NCBI GenBank assembly: GCA_964524145.1
Contig: CAZGCA010000044.1
Span: 1 to 50,428 of the forward strand
Length of the DNA stretch: 50,428 nt
DNA from: CAZGCA01 sp964524145
Lineage (GTDB): Bacteria > Hydrogenedentota > CAZGCA01
Direction: 5' to 3'
Position numbers and translations under genes: made by a program
Shown here: one piece after another, positions 25,673 to 34,752 of the stretch
Layout of the letters: each line of letters starts with the position of its first letter
Numbering within the stretch: position 1 is the first letter of the stretch
The notes under the pieces: generated by a model
Database searches by the model: none
What the model saw: the letters and a program-made list of their open reading frames with translations, nothing else
Told to the model about the DNA's origin: nothing

Positions 25673-25831
25673 ATGAAGCTGGAAAACTTCGCCTATCGCA
25701 TAGTGCTGCGAACACTGGAACTGCTGCAGATAGACTATCATTATAAGATCCCAAAAGAGTCGGCGGACGAAATAGCACAGCAAATCAAGAACGAACTAAC
25801 CAAACTCATGGATGGCGAGCCATCGAGTTGA
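25673..25831 (+). CDS. Small hypothetical protein, 52 residues
   Basis: An ATG with AAGGA seven bases upstream opens a 52-codon frame, MKLENFAYRIVLRTLELLQ at the start and KNELTKLMDGEPSS at the end. The sequence is mostly amphipathic helix with charged residues, without a membrane span or cysteine motif. A good promoter lies 60 bases upstream. I do not recognise the family. It could be a real small protein or part of the leader of the following operon. Confidence 0.55.
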   Translation: MKLENFAYRIVLRTLELLQIDYHYKIPKESADEIAQQIKNELTKLMDGEPSS

Positions 25832-25948
25832 ATATGGCGCCGGGATGCCGGCGGGCCAGGATGCCCCGGAAAGCTGAGTGGTAAACTGAACCGGCGGGGG
25901 TTAGTCCTGCGTCTTCGCTGTTGCAGTGAGAGAAGAAGAGGAAGAGCA

Positions 25949-27448
25949 ATGAAGATCGCGCTCATCGAACCGCAATCGCCCGACTACCATATTTACAGCG
26001 CAGAACCGTTGCCGAGGATTGGCCTGCCATTGCTCGGCACGATTCTTCGTGACAAGGGGCACGACGTAACGGTATTCTGCCAGGATCTCGCTCCAATAGA
26101 CATGAGCAGGGTTCTTGAGGCCGACGTCGTCGGGATATCCACGACAACTTCGACGGCACCCGAGGGATACCGTATAGCGCAACGAGTCTCCCGCAAGGGC
26201 ATACCGGTTATAATCGGCGGGGTACACGCCACGTTCCTTTCCGATGAAGCGTTGAACTACGGAGATTTCTGTATCAAAGGTGAAGCCGAACTGTCTCTCC
26301 CGATGCTTATCGAGAACCTCTCGAACGCGGATGCGTGGCCGTCAATTCCCGGATTGTCGTACGTTCACGGCGACGATGTCGTTCACAATCCAATTGGGCC
26401 AGCCGTTGAAGATCTCGACTCCCTGCCGATACCCGATTTGAACCTGCTCGATTCCGACGAGCGTATGAAGACGACGCCCATACTGACGTCGCGCGGCTGC
26501 CCGTACGATTGCGAATTCTGTGCGGTCACGACGATGTTCGGCAGAAAGTACCGGTTTAGGCACAGCGACGGTGTCATTCAGGAACTGCACCGGAACACGA
26601 GACCGCACGTCTTTTTCTATGACGACAACTTCACGGCGAACCCGGCGCGCACGAAGGAGCTTATAGAACGCATAGCGCGCGAGGGATTTGGGTTCAGTTG
26701 GTCTGCCCAGGTTCGTGCCGACATTTCGCGCGACAGAGAGATGCTCGAGCTGATGCGCCGCTCCAACTGCAGACACGTCTATATTGGATTCGAGTCGGTC
26801 AACCCGCGGACGCTCGAAGCGTACAACAAGAGACAGACCGTCGAGGAGATCACGGAGAGCATAGACCGGTTCCACTCCCACGGGATAGGTATTCACGGGA
26901 TGTTCGTTCTGGGGTCAGACGAAGACGACCCGGAAACCGTGCGGCAGACCGCGGAGTTCGCGCTCAAGCACAAGATCGATACCGTACAGTTCCTCATTCT
27001 GACACCGATACCCGGCAGCCGCACCTATGATCGACTCGATAGCGAGGGACGCATATTCAGCAAGAGATGGGAGCTCTTCGACGGTCTTCACGTTGTGTTC
27101 GAGCCTGCGAAGATGACTCCGTTCACGTTGCAAACGGAGATCATCAAGGCCCATAAGCGATTCTACTCGTTGCGCGAATGTTTGAAGAAAGTGCTCCAGT
27201 TCCAGTTCTACAACGCTGTATTCCGATACATAGGCAACAAGATAGTCCGGCGGTGGAGGCGAGCAAACAAGCCGCTTATCAAGCAGTTGAAGTTCTACCG
27301 GTTCTGGGAAAGCGGGATCGAGTCCGTGCGCAGGACCCGGAAGAGGGTTGTCAAGTCCAAGCTGTACAGGGATCTCGAGCGCGCGAAAAACAAGAGGTGG
27401 GGAAAAACCCGCCGGGGCACGCACACCCAAAACGGACATACGAACTAG
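25949..27448 (+). CDS. Cobalamin-binding-type radical SAM protein
   Basis: A 499-residue protein. The first about 130 residues resemble a B12-binding Rossmann domain (GLPLLGTILRDKGHDVTVF, VIIGGVHATF) without the DxHxxG cobalamin-ligand motif, as is common in the BchE-like class. CPYDCEFC near residue 184 is the radical SAM CxxxCxxC cluster site, followed by VFFYDDNF and HGIGIHGMFVLGSDEDD. The C-terminal about 120 residues are basic and helical (KRFYSLRECLKKVLQF). Such enzymes modify lipids, tetrapyrroles, peptides or antibiotics; substrate unknown. GAAGAGGAAGAG precedes the ATG. uvrA follows 28 bases later. Confidence 0.85.
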   Translation: MKIALIEPQSPDYHIYSAEPLPRIGLPLLGTILRDKGHDVTVFCQDLAPIDMSRVLEADVVGISTTTSTAPEGYRIAQRVSRKGIPVIIGGVHATFLSDEALNYGDFCIKGEAELSLPMLIENLSNADAWPSIPGLSYVHGDDVVHNPIGPAVEDLDSLPIPDLNLLDSDERMKTTPILTSRGCPYDCEFCAVTTMFGRKYRFRHSDGVIQELHRNTRPHVFFYDDNFTANPARTKELIERIAREGFGFSWSAQVRADISRDREMLELMRRSNCRHVYIGFESVNPRTLEAYNKRQTVEEITESIDRFHSHGIGIHGMFVLGSDEDDPETVRQTAEFALKHKIDTVQFLILTPIPGSRTYDRLDSEGRIFSKRWELFDGLHVVFEPAKMTPFTLQTEIIKAHKRFYSLRECLKKVLQFQFYNAVFRYIGNKIVRRWRRANKPLIKQLKFYRFWESGIESVRRTRKRVVKSKLYRDLERAKNKRWGKTRRGTHTQNGHTN

Positions 27449-27476
27449 GCACAAGCATCGTCAAGATGGGCACAAG

Positions 27477-30365
27477 ATGGCACCGGATTCGTCCCGAACG
27501 AGCAGGTTCAAAGAGCGGATCGTCATCAAAGGTGCTCGCGAACACAACCTCAAGAACATCAGCCTCGAAATACCACGAAACAGGCTTGTTGTCATCACGG
27601 GCCTGAGCGGTTCCGGCAAGTCAACACTCGCGTTCGACACCATCTTCGCCGAAGGCCAACGCCGCTACGTCGAAAGTCTCTCGGCCTACGCGCGACAGTT
27701 CCTCGAACAGATGGAGAAACCCGACGTGGACTATATCGAGGGTCTCTCCCCGGCCATCTCGATAGAACAGAAAGCCACGTCGCGCAACCCGCGATCGACG
27801 GTGGGCACCGTGACGGAGATCTACGACTACCTGCGCGTGCTCTTCGCTCGTGTGGGCACGCCCCACTGTCCGGCGTGCGGCAAAGAGATAAGCTCTCAGA
27901 CGCCGCAAGAGATCGTTGACCACATACTGCGGCTTCCCGAGCGGACCAGGGTGCAGTTACTGGCGCCGCTTGTCCGCGGACGCAAAGGCGAGTATCGAAA
28001 ACTCTTTGACGACGTGCGCCGCCAGGGATACGTGCGCGTGCGCGTTGACGGCGATGTGCTGGACCTGGGGGAGGACATCGTTCTCGACAAGTACAAGAAG
28101 CACGATATCGATGTCGTCGTAGACCGGCTTGTTATCAAGAGCGGTATCGAGAAACGTCTCACCGACTCTGTCGAGACGACGCTCAAGCTTGGGGCAGGCA
28201 TTCTGAGGCTGGTATGCGAGCGTCCCGACGGCCGCCGGACCGAAAGCCTGCGCAGCGAGCATTTCGCGTGCGTTGACTGCGGTGTCAACTTCGAGGAGCT
28301 CGAACCGCGGATGTTTTCGTTCAACAGCCCGCACGGCGCGTGCCCGGCCTGCACGGGCCTCGGCACGACAATGGATCTGGACCCCGACCTGGTTGTACCG
28401 GACAAGTCTTTGTCGCTCGAGCAGGGTGCCGTCAAACCGTTTGTCTCGAGGTCAGGCTCCTCAACGTACTACAACTCGATGGTTCGGCAGGTTGCCTCGC
28501 ATTACGGTGTGACCGAGACTATCCCGTATCGAGAGATCCCGGAGGACGTTCAGCAGAAGCTGCTCTATGGTACGGGCGACGAGCAAATAGAGTTTGTTCT
28601 GAAGCGCGAGCACCGCCGGCACGTTTTCAGGAGGCCGTTTGAAGGCGTTATCAACAACATGGCGCGCCGGTTCAAGGAGAGCGGGTCGCAGGCTGTTCGA
28701 GACGAGCTCGGGCAGTACATGGCCGCCAGACCGTGTCGCGCCTGCGGCGGTGCGCGACTGAGGCCCGAGAGCCTGGCGGTGATGGTTGGCGAGAGTTCGA
28801 TAACCGAGGTTACGGCACTTTCGATAAAGCGTGCGCTGACGTTCTTCAAAGAGCTCGAGTTAACGCCGAGCCAACAGACAATAGCGCGGCGCATTCTCAA
28901 AGAGATACGCGACAGGCTGAAGTTCATGATGGACGTCGGGCTCGACTACCTGACGCTGGACAGGCATGCCGGCAGCCTTTCGGGCGGGGAGTCGCAGCGC
29001 ATACGGCTTGCGACCCAGATAGGTGCCGGGTTGGTCGGTGTGTTGTACATCCTCGATGAGCCGACTATCGGCCTGCACCAGCGCGACAACAAGCGGCTGC
29101 TTGCCACGTTGCTGCGCCTGCGCGATCTCGGCAACACGGTGATCGTCGTCGAACACGACGAGCAGACCATTCGTGCCGCGGACTATATCGTCGATCTCGG
29201 TCCCGGAGCGGGAGCGCACGGCGGTCGGGTGGTCGCGACCGGCACGCCGAAGGGCATCATGCGGAGCAGAAAGTCCCTGACGGGCCGCTATCTCAAAGGA
29301 GACTTGGAGATAGAGGTACCCGAGGAGCGCCGAACCCCGGACAACACGTACATCACCGTCTTTGGCGCTCGACACAATAACCTCAAAGGCATCGATGTCT
29401 CGTTTCCGGTCGGCGTCTTCACCTGCGTGACCGGCGTGTCGGGTTCGGGCAAGTCGAGCCTTGTCAACGAGACGCTGTACCCCATCGCCGCGCGAGAGCT
29501 CCATCGTTCGCACGCCAAGCCGGGAGCGTACGAGCGCATCGCGGGCCTCGACTGTATCGACAAGGTGATAGACATAGACCAGTCGCCGATAGGGCGGACC
29601 CCCCGGTCCAACCCGGCGACCTACACGGGGCTGTTCACGTTCATCCGCGAGATATTTTCGAAAGTGCCCGAGTCGCGTGCGCGCGGATACCGTCCGGGCC
29701 GGTTCAGCTTTAACGTGAAAGGCGGCCGGTGCGAAGCGTGCAAGGGCGACGGTCTGATCCGGATAGAGATGCATTTCCTGCCCGATGTCTACGTCACGTG
29801 CGAGGTGTGCCGTGGCCAGCGGTACAACCGCGACACGCTCGAAATACGGTACAAGGGTCGCACTATCGCCGAGGTGTTGGAGATGACCGTCGAGGAAGCG
29901 CTCGCGTTCTTTCGGAACGTGCCGCGCATCAAGCGCAAGCTCCAAACGCTCTACGACGTGGGTCTCGGCTACATCAAGCTCGGTCAGTCTTCGACGACGC
30001 TCTCGGGCGGCGAGGCGCAACGGGTGAAGCTTGCCACGGAACTGTCGCGTGTCAGCACCGGTCGAACGCTCTACATGCTCGACGAACCGACTACCGGTCT
30101 GCACGTTGCCGATATTGACCGGCTCCTCGACGTGCTGCACCGGCTCACCTCCGCGGGCAACACGGTAGTGGTGATCGAACACAACCTCGACGTTATCAAG
30201 ACAGCGGACCACATTATCGACCTCGGGCCGGAAGGCGGTGATGAAGGGGGCTATGTGGTTGCGACCGGCACCCCGGAAGAGGTTGCCGCGGAACGGCGGT
30301 CCTACACCGGCAAGTTCCTGCGTGCTATACTCTCACCGGCGAGGCGACGTCAGGCGGCTTCTTGA
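27477..30365 (+). CDS. uvrA: Excinuclease ABC subunit A
   Basis: The 962-residue damage-recognition ATPase of nucleotide excision repair. Two ABC modules are complete: Walker A GLSGSGKST and GVSGSGKSS, signature LSGGESQRIRLA and LSGGEAQRVKLA, Walker B LYILDEPTIGLH and LYMLDEPTTGLH. Both zinc modules are present (CVDCGVNFEEL...CPAC and CEACKGDG...CEVC). The ATG at 27477 was chosen because it follows the upstream stop and leads straight into the conserved KERIVIKGAREHNLKNI region; its ribosome-binding site is weak. It is probably cotranscribed with the radical SAM gene and the three genes downstream. Confidence 0.97.
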   Translation: MAPDSSRTSRFKERIVIKGAREHNLKNISLEIPRNRLVVITGLSGSGKSTLAFDTIFAEGQRRYVESLSAYARQFLEQMEKPDVDYIEGLSPAISIEQKATSRNPRSTVGTVTEIYDYLRVLFARVGTPHCPACGKEISSQTPQEIVDHILRLPERTRVQLLAPLVRGRKGEYRKLFDDVRRQGYVRVRVDGDVLDLGEDIVLDKYKKHDIDVVVDRLVIKSGIEKRLTDSVETTLKLGAGILRLVCERPDGRRTESLRSEHFACVDCGVNFEELEPRMFSFNSPHGACPACTGLGTTMDLDPDLVVPDKSLSLEQGAVKPFVSRSGSSTYYNSMVRQVASHYGVTETIPYREIPEDVQQKLLYGTGDEQIEFVLKREHRRHVFRRPFEGVINNMARRFKESGSQAVRDELGQYMAARPCRACGGARLRPESLAVMVGESSITEVTALSIKRALTFFKELELTPSQQTIARRILKEIRDRLKFMMDVGLDYLTLDRHAGSLSGGESQRIRLATQIGAGLVGVLYILDEPTIGLHQRDNKRLLATLLRLRDLGNTVIVVEHDEQTIRAADYIVDLGPGAGAHGGRVVATGTPKGIMRSRKSLTGRYLKGDLEIEVPEERRTPDNTYITVFGARHNNLKGIDVSFPVGVFTCVTGVSGSGKSSLVNETLYPIAARELHRSHAKPGAYERIAGLDCIDKVIDIDQSPIGRTPRSNPATYTGLFTFIREIFSKVPESRARGYRPGRFSFNVKGGRCEACKGDGLIRIEMHFLPDVYVTCEVCRGQRYNRDTLEIRYKGRTIAEVLEMTVEEALAFFRNVPRIKRKLQTLYDVGLGYIKLGQSSTTLSGGEAQRVKLATELSRVSTGRTLYMLDEPTTGLHVADIDRLLDVLHRLTSAGNTVVVIEHNLDVIKTADHIIDLGPEGGDEGGYVVATGTPEEVAAERRSYTGKFLRAILSPARRRQAAS

Positions 30366-30380
30366 TGGAGGGCTACAAAG

Positions 30381-31328
30381 GTGTCAGAACTATCTTCGGC
30401 AGGGTCCATTAGCGACGTACCCGGGGTCCGTGTCGGTCACGCGCAGAACGTGGACGCCAGGACCGGGTGCACGGCGGTGCTGTTTGACGACGGTGCCGTC
30501 GGCGGTGTTGACGTTCGGGGTTCCGCGCCCGGCACGCACGAGATCGAAACGCTCAAACCGGTCCGGCTCGTCGAGCGTGTGCACGGCGTGTTTCTGACCG
30601 GCGGAAGCGCGTTCGGTTTGGGGGCGGTCGCCGGCGTCCAAAGATACCTCGAGGAGCAAGGTATCGGTTTTGACACGTCGGCCTGCAAAGTCCCGATTGT
30701 GCCCGCTGCCGTCATATACGATCTTGCGGTCGGGGACGCGTCTGTGAGGCCCGGTCCCGATATGGGGTATGCCGCAGCGATAGCTGCAAGCCGCGAGGAG
30801 TCGGGCGAAGGACTTGTGGGCGCGGGAACGGGCGCGACGGTGGGCAAGATGATGGGGTACGAGAACGCCATGCCGGGAGGCGTCGGCACGTGCTCGATGA
30901 AGTTGGGCGAAGACGTCGTTGTCGGCGCGCTCGCCATCGTCAACCCGCTCGGCGATGTACGCGACCCTGAGACAGGTGAGATTGTCGCCGGGGCACGCGG
31001 TCAGGACGGCGGCTATTTGGATTCGGCACGCTGCATACTGCACGGTCCGGAGCCCACGCTCGCTCCTTCGAGCAACACCACCCTTGTCGTAGTCGCCACC
31101 AATGCGGGGTTGACGAAGGAGCAGGCGATAAAGGTGGCGCAGATGTCCCAGGACGGTCTCTCGCGCGCAATATCGCCAGCGCACACGATGTTCGACGGCG
31201 ACGTGAGCTTCGCATTCTCAACGGGTGCGCTCGATACGGATGTCAACAGGATAGGAGTAGCTGCCGCTTGCTTGACTTCACGCGCGATTGTACGTGCGGT
31301 GAAAGCCGCCGCTGGAGGGTCGGCATGA
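30381..31328 (+). CDS. P1 (DmpA/BapA) family N-terminal nucleophile peptidase
   Basis: A 315-residue protein beginning with GTG 15 bases after uvrA. DVPGVRVGHA, LTGGSAFGLGAVAGV, VGAGTGATVGKMMG and SSNTTLVVVATN are the conserved stretches of the P1 family, whose members cleave themselves before a Ser/Thr nucleophile and act as aminopeptidases, beta-peptidases or esterases. The SSNTT segment is the expected cleavage and nucleophile site. No signal peptide is visible, so it is cytoplasmic. Its stop overlaps the start of the aminotransferase gene (ATGA). Confidence 0.88.
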   Translation: MSELSSAGSISDVPGVRVGHAQNVDARTGCTAVLFDDGAVGGVDVRGSAPGTHEIETLKPVRLVERVHGVFLTGGSAFGLGAVAGVQRYLEEQGIGFDTSACKVPIVPAAVIYDLAVGDASVRPGPDMGYAAAIAASREESGEGLVGAGTGATVGKMMGYENAMPGGVGTCSMKLGEDVVVGALAIVNPLGDVRDPETGEIVAGARGQDGGYLDSARCILHGPEPTLAPSSNTTLVVVATNAGLTKEQAIKVAQMSQDGLSRAISPAHTMFDGDVSFAFSTGALDTDVNRIGVAAACLTSRAIVRAVKAAAGGSA

Positions 31329-32479
31329 CGGACTGGTCCGCAGTACGGGATCTTTTTCCTGTAACACGCAACGTGGTCTATCTCAACTCCGGTTGGACGG
31401 GGCCGTCTCCCGAACCGGTGATAAACGAGGAGATCGAGGCGCTTCGGTGGGTCAACGATGGCGGAATGTCTTTCTCGAGGCAGGACGAGGTTGTGGACCA
31501 TCTCAGCCGTGCGCGGGCGGGGATAGCCCGGATTCTCGGTGCGGACGTCGAGGAGATAGCGTTCACCCACGGCACCACGGAAGGTATCAACATCGTCCTG
31601 AACGGCATGCGTTGGCAAAGGGGGGACGTCGTGCTGACAACCGATATCGAGCACTCGGGCGGTCTCATCCCGACGTACAACCTCGCAGACCGGTACGGGG
31701 TCGAGCTCGATATCGCGCGGTTGACATCTTCCACGTCGCACGTCGACACGCTGACCGAGCATCTGACCAAGAAACCGAAACTGCTCGTGTTGAGCCATGT
31801 CAGCTACGCAACGGGCGAACGGCTGCCGGTGAGAGAGATTGCCGATGTCGCGCACGAGAACGGCACAAAGGTGCTGCTCGACGCGGCTCAATCTGCCGGT
31901 GTGTTCCCCGTTGACGTCAGAGGTATGGACTGCGATTTCTACGCGTTGCCGTTCCACAAATGGCTCGTTGGGCCGGACGAGACGGGCGCGCTTTTCGTGC
32001 GCAAGGAACTCGTCGACGAACTGTACTCGGGCTCGATCGGCTACGAATCGGTCGATTCTTACGACCTCGACGGGAGGTTCACGTTACGGAAAGGCGCGAA
32101 ACATTTCGAGGTTGACTTCTTCAACGTCGGCATGATACGCGGTGCGCGGAGAACGCTCGAGCTCGCCCTTGAGCTCGGCATCGATGAGATAGAGAACCGT
32201 ATTCGCGAGCTTACCGACTACCTCAAAGCCCATCTCGAACGGAGCGGCGTCGAGGTGTTGACGCCAAGAAACTGGGAGGACTCCGCCGGACTTGTCTCGT
32301 TCGTACTGCACGGTGTGGACCCGCGCGTGGCCAGCAGAGAGCTCGAACGGCGTGGGTTTGTGTTGCGCTCGATCAAGGAACCCTACTGTGTCCGCGCTTC
32401 CGTGCACTACTTCAACACTGAGGAAGAGCTGGACTCGTTCGTCGAGGCCCTGAAACACGTGCAGCGCGAGTTCAGATGA
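31325..32479 (+). CDS. Class V aminotransferase (cysteine desulfurase-like PLP enzyme)
   Basis: A 384-residue PLP enzyme. THGTTEGINIVLNG and LLDAAQSAGVFPVDV are family motifs, and LPFHKWLVGP contains the lysine expected to bind PLP. NSGWTGPSPEPV near the start is the usual substrate-loop region. No catalytic cysteine loop stands out, so a desulfurase role is less likely than an isopenicillin epimerase-like or other aminotransferase/lyase role. The ATG at 31325 overlaps the upstream stop and has GGAGG nine bases before it. It overlaps archease by four bases at its end. Confidence 0.85.
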   Translation: MTDWSAVRDLFPVTRNVVYLNSGWTGPSPEPVINEEIEALRWVNDGGMSFSRQDEVVDHLSRARAGIARILGADVEEIAFTHGTTEGINIVLNGMRWQRGDVVLTTDIEHSGGLIPTYNLADRYGVELDIARLTSSTSHVDTLTEHLTKKPKLLVLSHVSYATGERLPVREIADVAHENGTKVLLDAAQSAGVFPVDVRGMDCDFYALPFHKWLVGPDETGALFVRKELVDELYSGSIGYESVDSYDLDGRFTLRKGAKHFEVDFFNVGMIRGARRTLELALELGIDEIENRIRELTDYLKAHLERSGVEVLTPRNWEDSAGLVSFVLHGVDPRVASRELERRGFVLRSIKEPYCVRASVHYFNTEEELDSFVEALKHVQREFR

Positions 32480-32895
32480 ACGCCGACTACGAGCTGATCG
32501 ACCATACTGCCGATCTCGGTATCAGGTTCGTATCTCCGACTCTCGAGGGTCTGTTCGAGGTTGCGGCCGCCACGCTTTCGGACCTCCTTTTCGGGGAGAG
32601 CACGATCGCACTTGACCAGACCGAGCAGGTGAGCGTCAGCGCGGAGAACATAGAGGATCTGCTCGTCGAGTTATTGCGCGAGCTGCTGTATCTTTGGGGG
32701 GTGGGAAAGCTGGCATTCTCGGAGGCGCACATCAAGATATCCGGCGAAACGAGTCTGGTGGCGGAGGTGCGCGGCGAGACGTTCGATCCGCAACGCCACG
32801 CCGTCGAGAACGAGATAAAGGCCGTCACGTACCATCAGCTCGAAGTGAAAAAGGTGGGCGACGCCTGGCACGCCCAGGTCATCTTCGACATCTAG
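32476..32895 (+). CDS. Archease
   Basis: A 139-residue protein of exact archease length. YELIDHTADLGIRF is the N-terminal signature with metal-binding Asp residues, and the C-terminal AVTYHQLEVKKVGDAWHAQVIFD is typical. Archease activates the RNA ligase RtcB by promoting guanylylation of its active-site histidine. RtcB is encoded about 1.9 kb downstream (34753-36210), which supports the assignment. The start overlaps the aminotransferase stop (ATGA), so it is translationally coupled to that operon rather than to rtcB. Confidence 0.93.
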   Translation: MNADYELIDHTADLGIRFVSPTLEGLFEVAAATLSDLLFGESTIALDQTEQVSVSAENIEDLLVELLRELLYLWGVGKLAFSEAHIKISGETSLVAEVRGETFDPQRHAVENEIKAVTYHQLEVKKVGDAWHAQVIFDI

Positions 32896-32974
32896 CAAGG
32901 GCTTCGACCTCAAGCCGAAAGTCCGATGCCCCGACGGGTGAATACGCTGCAATTCTTGTCCGGCCGGGCTTCTT

Positions 32975-33056
32975 GTTATTCTGAGCGTCAGCGAAGAATC
33001 TCAATCGTACACGTAGCGCCTCAAAGGCGAGATTCTTCGCTGGCGCTCAGAATGAC
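32975..33056. repeat. 82-bp palindromic repeat, 28-bp arms (MITE/REP-like)
   Basis: The left arm 32975-33002 and right arm 33029-33056 are inverted copies matching at 26 of 28 positions, with a 26-base loop. The arms contain GCGAAGAATCTC and GAGATTCTTCGC. The element lies in the 387-base gap between archease and hicB. It has no coding capacity; a non-autonomous palindromic element is the best reading. Confidence 0.8.
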
Positions 33057-33180
33057 AGTCTTAGTTGATGGTTTGAAAACTTGACTCATTTGTTAAGCGT
33101 TGCCTTCATAAAGACGGCTGGTCTTGGTGTTGTTCCGCGAGCATGCTGCCGACCCGTTGAATGTGACGGCTCACAATCAG

Positions 33181-33210
33181 TTGACACCCTGGGGCGCGTT
33201 GTCGTATTGT
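33181..33210 (+). promoter_or_regulatory. sigma-70-type promoter of hicBA
   Basis: TTGACA at 33181-33186 and TATTGT at 33205-33210 are spaced by 18 bases, about 70 bases before hicB. No clear operator palindrome overlaps it. Confidence 0.65.
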
Positions 33211-33282
33211 AAGAACAGGGTGCGAACAGAATGGATGGTAGTTGTACCCCAATTCCCCACCGGTGAATACAAAGGAGGACAC

Positions 33283-33495
33283 ATGCACAATACATATACG
33301 GCCATAACGAAGCAGGATGGCAACTGGTGGATCGGCTGGATAGAAGAGGTCCCCGGCGTCAACTGCCAAGAAAAAACCCGCGATGAGTTGCTTGAGACTC
33401 TCAGGATCACCTTGAAGGAGGCTCTTGAACTGAATCGAGAGGAAGCGCTTCGCGCTGCGGAACGTGACTACGTGGAGGAGCAGATCACGATATGA
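33283..33495 (+). CDS. hicB: HicB-like antitoxin
   Basis: A 70-residue protein. WWIGWIEEVPGVNCQEKTRDEL is split by the EVPG turn typical of the HicB/UPF0150 fold; the rest is a helix ending in ALRAAERD. AAAGGAGG at 33271-33278 fixes the ATG at 33283. It lacks a separate DNA-binding domain, as in short HicB proteins. It overlaps hicA by four bases, so antitoxin is made first. Antitoxins of this type bind and block the HicA RNase. Confidence 0.83.
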   Translation: MHNTYTAITKQDGNWWIGWIEEVPGVNCQEKTRDELLETLRITLKEALELNREEALRAAERDYVEEQITI

Positions 33496-33683
33496 AGCGT
33501 CGGCAACTCCTCAAGCACCTTAAGGAGAACGGGTGCTTCTTACTCCGGGAGGGCGCCAAACATTCGTGGTGGTCGAACTCCTCAAGAAGCAGGAGATCTG
33601 CCGTACCAAGGCATAGTGAGATCAACGATTTGCTCGCACGAAAGATCTGCCAGGATTTGGGAATTCCCTCTGCGGCCAAGTGA
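33492..33683 (+). CDS. hicA: HicA-like mRNA interferase toxin
   Basis: A 63-residue protein with the HicA double-stranded-RNA-binding fold: LLKHLKENGCFLLREGAKHSWW contains the conserved glycine turn and the catalytic His (in GAKHSWW). The C-terminal VPRHSEINDLLARKICQDLG matches the family. HicA cleaves mRNA and is neutralised by HicB, encoded directly upstream with an ATGA overlap. Length and residues look intact, so the pair may be functional. Confidence 0.85.
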   Translation: MKRRQLLKHLKENGCFLLREGAKHSWWSNSSRSRRSAVPRHSEINDLLARKICQDLGIPSAAK

Positions 33684-33784
33684 CGCCGCTGCAAACTGGG
33701 AGTCGTGGGAATGGGGGACAGTTGCGGCTGATCCAAGAGGCCATACGCATTGACACTCAAAGGCATTGGAGGTAGCGAATCGAT

Positions 33785-34672
33785 ATGAGGACGTTTTTTG
33801 ATTGTATACCGTGCTTTGCACGTCAGACTTTGGATGCCGTTCGCCGGGCGACAGACGATGAGCGGATTCACGAGGAGGTGCTGCGCGCCACGTTACGCGC
33901 GATCAGCGAGATGGACCTGCGGCAGTCGCCCCCGGCCATGGGTTACAAGATCCATCGGCTTATTCGCGAACGCGTGGGTGAGTGTGACCCCTACCGCGAG
34001 ATGAAGGAACGGTCGAACCAGCTGGCTCTTGCGGTGTATCCCACACTGAAATCGCAAATCGAACGTTCGACCAAGCCTTTCGAGGTTGCAGTGCGGTTGG
34101 CCATTACCGGGAACATCATGGATGTTGCCGTGAAGGGCGACGTGGACCAGATCGACGTTAACGAGGCGATCGAACATGCGTTGACAGACCCACTTGACGG
34201 CGATATTGACGGGTTCGCCGACGCGGTAACAACAGCCAATAGCATCCTGTACCTGGCGGACAACGCTGGGGAGATCGTGTTTGATCGGTTGTTGATCGAG
34301 CAGCTCCCGCGTGAGAAAGTGATGGTCGCGGTCCGAGGCGCTCCAGTGATCAACGACGCCACGATGGTGGATGCCCGGGCAGCCGGTATCACGGAGCTGG
34401 TCGACGTGATAGACAACGGGTCGGATGTGCCGGGCACCATTCTCGAAGAGTGCAGCGCAGACTTTCGTAGCCGGTTCGATGAAGCCGGCCTGATTATCGC
34501 GAAAGGACAGGGCAACTACGAGACACTCAGTGAGGTCGAGCACGAGATATTCTTCTTGCTTAAGGCGAAGTGCCCCGTGATCGCCAGGGATTTGGACTGC
34601 GACGTCGGAACCCTTGTTCTGCGGCGCTCGAGTCATGCCGTGGTTACGTTTGAAGAAAGTCGTAGGAGATAA
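33785..34672 (+). CDS. DUF89 (ARMT1-like) damage-control phosphatase
   Basis: A 295-residue protein. FDCIPCFARQTLDAVR is the N-terminal CxxC motif of prokaryotic DUF89 proteins; YLADNAGEIVFDRLLIEQL and KGQGNYETL are the metal/phosphate-site motifs. DUF89 enzymes hydrolyse phosphorylated metabolites, often damaged or overflow sugar phosphates, with a divalent metal. GGAGGT is eleven bases before the ATG, slightly far. It lies between hicBA and rtcB; no pathway link is evident. Confidence 0.88.
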   Translation: MRTFFDCIPCFARQTLDAVRRATDDERIHEEVLRATLRAISEMDLRQSPPAMGYKIHRLIRERVGECDPYREMKERSNQLALAVYPTLKSQIERSTKPFEVAVRLAITGNIMDVAVKGDVDQIDVNEAIEHALTDPLDGDIDGFADAVTTANSILYLADNAGEIVFDRLLIEQLPREKVMVAVRGAPVINDATMVDARAAGITELVDVIDNGSDVPGTILEECSADFRSRFDEAGLIIAKGQGNYETLSEVEHEIFFLLKAKCPVIARDLDCDVGTLVLRRSSHAVVTFEESRRR

Positions 34673-34752
34673 GGGACGAAATGGAAACAGGGGAGAAGCA
34701 CCCATTTCGCTGTTTTCCTGTGTTTGTCGGGCTGCACATGTAGGGTACTGTC

